The notes under the pieces: model-generated
Told to the model about the DNA's origin: nothing
The model's input: the letters and a program-made list of their open reading frames with translations, nothing else
Database searches by the model: none
Assembly (NCBI GenBank): GCA_002691245.1
Contig: NZHH01000024.1
Span: 1 to 64,000, forward strand
DNA: 64,000 nt
Reading direction: 5' to 3'
DNA from: Methylaequor sp002691245
Lineage (GTDB): Bacteria > Pseudomonadota > Alphaproteobacteria > Methylaequorales > Methylaequoraceae
Shown here: piece after piece, positions 61,736 through 64,000 of the stretch
How the letters are laid out: each line of letters opens with the position of its first letter
How positions within the stretch are numbered: the stretch's first letter is position 1
Position numbers and translations under genes: made by a program

Positions 61736-63403
61736 ATGACCTCGGTAAACAACAGACCTGAAATTCTTACAAAGTTAGGCGTCGGATCTGGACTTGATAC
61801 CACTTCCCTTATTGAGGCTTTGGTTAATGCAGAGACCGAAGGAGTAAAAGAATCTTTAGATAACAAAGAAACTGAGTACAAGGCTCAAATATCAGCGTTT
61901 TCAACAATCAAAAACAACCTAAAAGTTTTCAATGATAATTTAGAAATTATTCAACAAAACAATTCCCTTGGTTATGCTGGATCTTCTTCAGACAAAACCG
62001 TTGCAACTTTTACTGTAAATGGAAATCAAGCATCACAATCAGTAAACTCCTCTTTAACTGTTAGTTCATTGGCAGCTGCTCATACGCTAACAGGACCAGC
62101 TTTATCTTCTCCAGGTACAACTGTTGGAGCAAGACAAATTAGCATTTCGTTTGGAACATGGACTGCTGATCCAACTCAAGGAGGTGGGCAAAGTCATAGC
62201 TCTAATGGAATGTCTACGATAACAGTAAACCCTACTTCCACAACTACATTAACGCAATTAAGAGATATGATAAATTCTGCTGCAACAGACTCAAACAGTG
62301 ACGGTGAACAAGATGTAATGGCTACAATTTTATATGATGGTTCAAATTATATGTTGTCTTTAAAAAGTCAATTTGGCGTAGCTAATGAAATGAAAGTAAC
62401 TGATAATCATGCATCTTCTCCCGTTTATGCTTACGACACATCCGATGGAGCACAATTAACTCAAAGAGTGGCAGGAACAAATGCAAGTTTTTCAGTAGAT
62501 GGGATAAGTATGACAAGACCATCAAATAGTATTGATGATTTATATGCAGGTATGACACTTGATTTACTATCAACATCCGACTCTGCAGTAACTATTAAAA
62601 GTGAAGTTGATTTAGCATCTGCTAGAACGGCGATAACAGATTTTGTTACAACGTATAACGATGTTATGAAGTCTTTGCAAAGCTATAGAGAGTCTGACCC
62701 TACAGATGATGAAAGGAATGGCTTGCTAGCAGGGGATTCGTTATTGAGAAGCATTATGAACGAAATGAGATTGAGTAGTGCTACACCAATCAATGGATAC
62801 GAGGGTGGCCCCTACTATTTATCAAATTTAGGCGTAAAAACTATGAGAGATGGTAGTCTTAGTTTTGCAGATCCTGATATGCTAGACAGACAATTTAAAA
62901 ATAATGCTGAATCACTGAGAAGTTTCTTTAAAGATCAGATTATTAGTGATAGTACAGATATTATCCCACTAAGATATAGTATAGCAGATACTAAACCAGG
63001 ATCCTACGCTGTTTCAGTTAGCTCTGGTACGGCAACGGTCGGAGGGGTTTCAACGACCGCATCAGGTTCAACATACACTGTTGCTTCGGGGGACCCAAAT
63101 GGTATAGCGCTTACAATTAACTCAAGCAATACATCTGGTACAATTCATTATGGAAGGAGTTTTATAACCTTACTTCAAGAAAAACTTGATACATTTTTGA
63201 AATTCAATGGATTAATTTACAGTAAAGTAGAAAGTGCTAACCAACGTTTATCAGAATTGGCGCAAAAGCAAGAAAATCTTGATGATAGAATTGCTGCATT
63301 GTACAGCAGATACGAAACACAATATTCCGCTATGGAATCTGCGATTGCTGGTCTTAATGAAACATCAAGTTTGCTAGAAAACGCATTTAAAAGAAATGAT
63401 TAA
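61736..63403 (+). CDS. fliD: Filament cap protein FliD
   Basis: Caps the filament tip and folds incoming flagellin. 555 residues with the FliD N-domain (LGVGSGLDTTSLIEALVNAE, coiled coil KETEYKAQISAFSTIKNNLK) and C-domain (QRLSELAQKQENLDDRIAAL, SRYETQYSAMESAIAGLNE). The variable middle carries a SRYTVASG-like surface domain of low complexity. It lies 30 bases after the long flagellin and 60 before the FliS-like gene. Confidence 0.93.
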   Translation: MTSVNNRPEILTKLGVGSGLDTTSLIEALVNAETEGVKESLDNKETEYKAQISAFSTIKNNLKVFNDNLEIIQQNNSLGYAGSSSDKTVATFTVNGNQASQSVNSSLTVSSLAAAHTLTGPALSSPGTTVGARQISISFGTWTADPTQGGGQSHSSNGMSTITVNPTSTTTLTQLRDMINSAATDSNSDGEQDVMATILYDGSNYMLSLKSQFGVANEMKVTDNHASSPVYAYDTSDGAQLTQRVAGTNASFSVDGISMTRPSNSIDDLYAGMTLDLLSTSDSAVTIKSEVDLASARTAITDFVTTYNDVMKSLQSYRESDPTDDERNGLLAGDSLLRSIMNEMRLSSATPINGYEGGPYYLSNLGVKTMRDGSLSFADPDMLDRQFKNNAESLRSFFKDQIISDSTDIIPLRYSIADTKPGSYAVSVSSGTATVGGVSTTASGSTYTVASGDPNGIALTINSSNTSGTIHYGRSFITLLQEKLDTFLKFNGLIYSKVESANQRLSELAQKQENLDDRIAALYSRYETQYSAMESAIAGLNETSSLLENAFKRND

Positions 63404-63463
63404 AAACTAAATTATTTTATTCTTTTGTCGTTACAGTTTATATAACTTTTTATAGGAGCAGTA

Positions 63464-63859
63464 ATGTCAAATGGAGAAAAACTCGATAGTCTCTTTCTAG
63501 TGGATAATAAGGAAGCTACAGTAGGTGCAATTAATAATATAAAAAAAATAATAAAATTAACACTGGATCAGATCGAACAATTAAAATCTGAAAAAGTTCA
63601 TAACTCAAAATCAATTGAATTATGTCAAAACACCATAAAAAATCTTTATATGTTAATTAATACAATTGACAAGGAGAGAAACACAACAATATCCAAAGAT
63701 CTGGATTATCTTTACAAGCATTGTCTTTTTGCTGTAGTCAGAGTGAGAGATCATAAAGATTTCGATTTTTTGGATGGTTGTATACAAATTTTAAGTGATA
63801 TTACAGAGGGTTGGGATAGAGTAGGTTCTGCTGTGAAGAAAGCTCCTGCTTTTGGTTAA
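63464..63859 (+). CDS. fliS: FliS-like flagellin export chaperone
   Basis: A 131-residue all-helical protein placed directly after fliD, where fliS usually lies. The helix NLYMLINTIDKERNTTISKD with LDYLYKHCLFAVV and the end DILSDITEGW-like stretch (IQILSDITEGWDRV) resemble FliS. The N-terminal export-chaperone tyrosine motif is not obvious, so the call rests on pattern plus position. A GGAGCAG ribosome binding site precedes the ATG. Confidence 0.68.
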   Translation: MSNGEKLDSLFLVDNKEATVGAINNIKKIIKLTLDQIEQLKSEKVHNSKSIELCQNTIKNLYMLINTIDKERNTTISKDLDYLYKHCLFAVVRVRDHKDFDFLDGCIQILSDITEGWDRVGSAVKKAPAFG

Positions 63860-63865
63860 TCCTTT

Positions 63866-64000
63866 ATGTCATTAGCAATTTATCCGGCTATAAAACTTGG
63901 AGAAAACCAAGAAAAGATTAGAAGATCAATATCCAGGCTAACAACTGGATTAAATATTTTAGCCGGCGGAACATCAGGTGATTTTGCAGAGGGTCTTTCA
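63866..64000 (+). CDS. 5' end of another flagellin-type gene, cut by the window edge
   Basis: The first 45 codons are visible from an ATG six bases after the FliS-like stop. The segment IRRSISRLTTGLNILAGGTS followed by GDFAEGLS has the spacing of the flagellin D0/D1 start (SxxRLSTGxRI...GDDAAGLA), though the sequence is divergent. It would be the fourth flagellin-like gene of the cluster. The rest is outside the window. Confidence 0.7.
   Translation, partial: MSLAIYPAIKLGENQEKIRRSISRLTTGLNILAGGTSGDFAEGLS

Noticed and set aside
1..64000. CRISPR arrays, tRNA/rRNA genes, transposases or prophage genes
   Set aside because: Looked for and not found: no direct-repeat arrays, no tRNA T-loop signatures, no recombinase or phage structural proteins among the frames.

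Overview
The window is AT-rich, densely packed bacterial chromosome. It points to an alphaproteobacterium, probably a small-genome aquatic or marine one. The evidence is a DksA that has lost most zinc-finger cysteines in the alphaproteobacterial way, a GAAC-N7-GAAC LexA-type box at recA, a NAD-linked formate dehydrogenase of FdsA/FdsB type, and low GC with short intergenic gaps. I cannot name the genus. Clusters of N bases fall mostly at third codon positions, so the sequence is probably a population consensus with strain variants masked. I saw no tRNA, rRNA, insertion sequence or CRISPR array.

Region 1 (1-22 kb) is housekeeping. It holds formate dehydrogenase and a HAD phosphatase on the minus strand, then dksA, recA (with an SOS box), alaS and a convergent icd. 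A LysM protein and the phosphatidylethanolamine pathway (psd, pssA) follow. Next come an RND efflux pump with its adaptor, then ppx/gppA-type phosphatase, rlmE, and the overlapping guaB-guaA pair.

Region 2 (22-48 kb) is a large flagellin and surface-glycan modification block. It contains a FliB-type flagellin lysine methylase, an FkbM-like protein, two TPR/GT9-like putative glycosyltransferases, and a GT2. A CDP-glucose branch (rfbF, rfbG, an RfbH/E1 dehydrase, a YerE-like thiamine enzyme and a reductase/epimerase) could make a branched 3,6-dideoxy sugar. A nonulosonate branch has a NeuB without SAF domain and a NeuA-phosphatase fusion. Two further methyltransferases, a radical SAM/SPASM enzyme, an O-antigen-ligase-like protein and a TPR-sulfotransferase complete it.

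Region 3 (48-64 kb) is flagellar structure: flgG, flgH, flgI, flgJ (rod-binding part only), a giant 1696-residue flgK, flgL, two short flagellins, a 519-residue flagellin, fliD, a fliS-like chaperone, and the start of another flagellin at the window edge.

Regions 2 and 3 are tied together by sigma-54 promoters. I read TGGCAY-N5-TTGCW matches, or one-mismatch versions, upstream of fliB, the FkbM gene, rfbF, the YerE-like gene, the GT2-led operon, the TPR-sulfotransferase gene, flgG, flgL and the long flagellin. Degenerate versions precede both TPR/GT9 genes. At four of these the predicted transcription start falls on or one base before the start codon, so these mRNAs may be leaderless. The main proposal is that the modification genes belong to the flagellar sigma-54 regulon.
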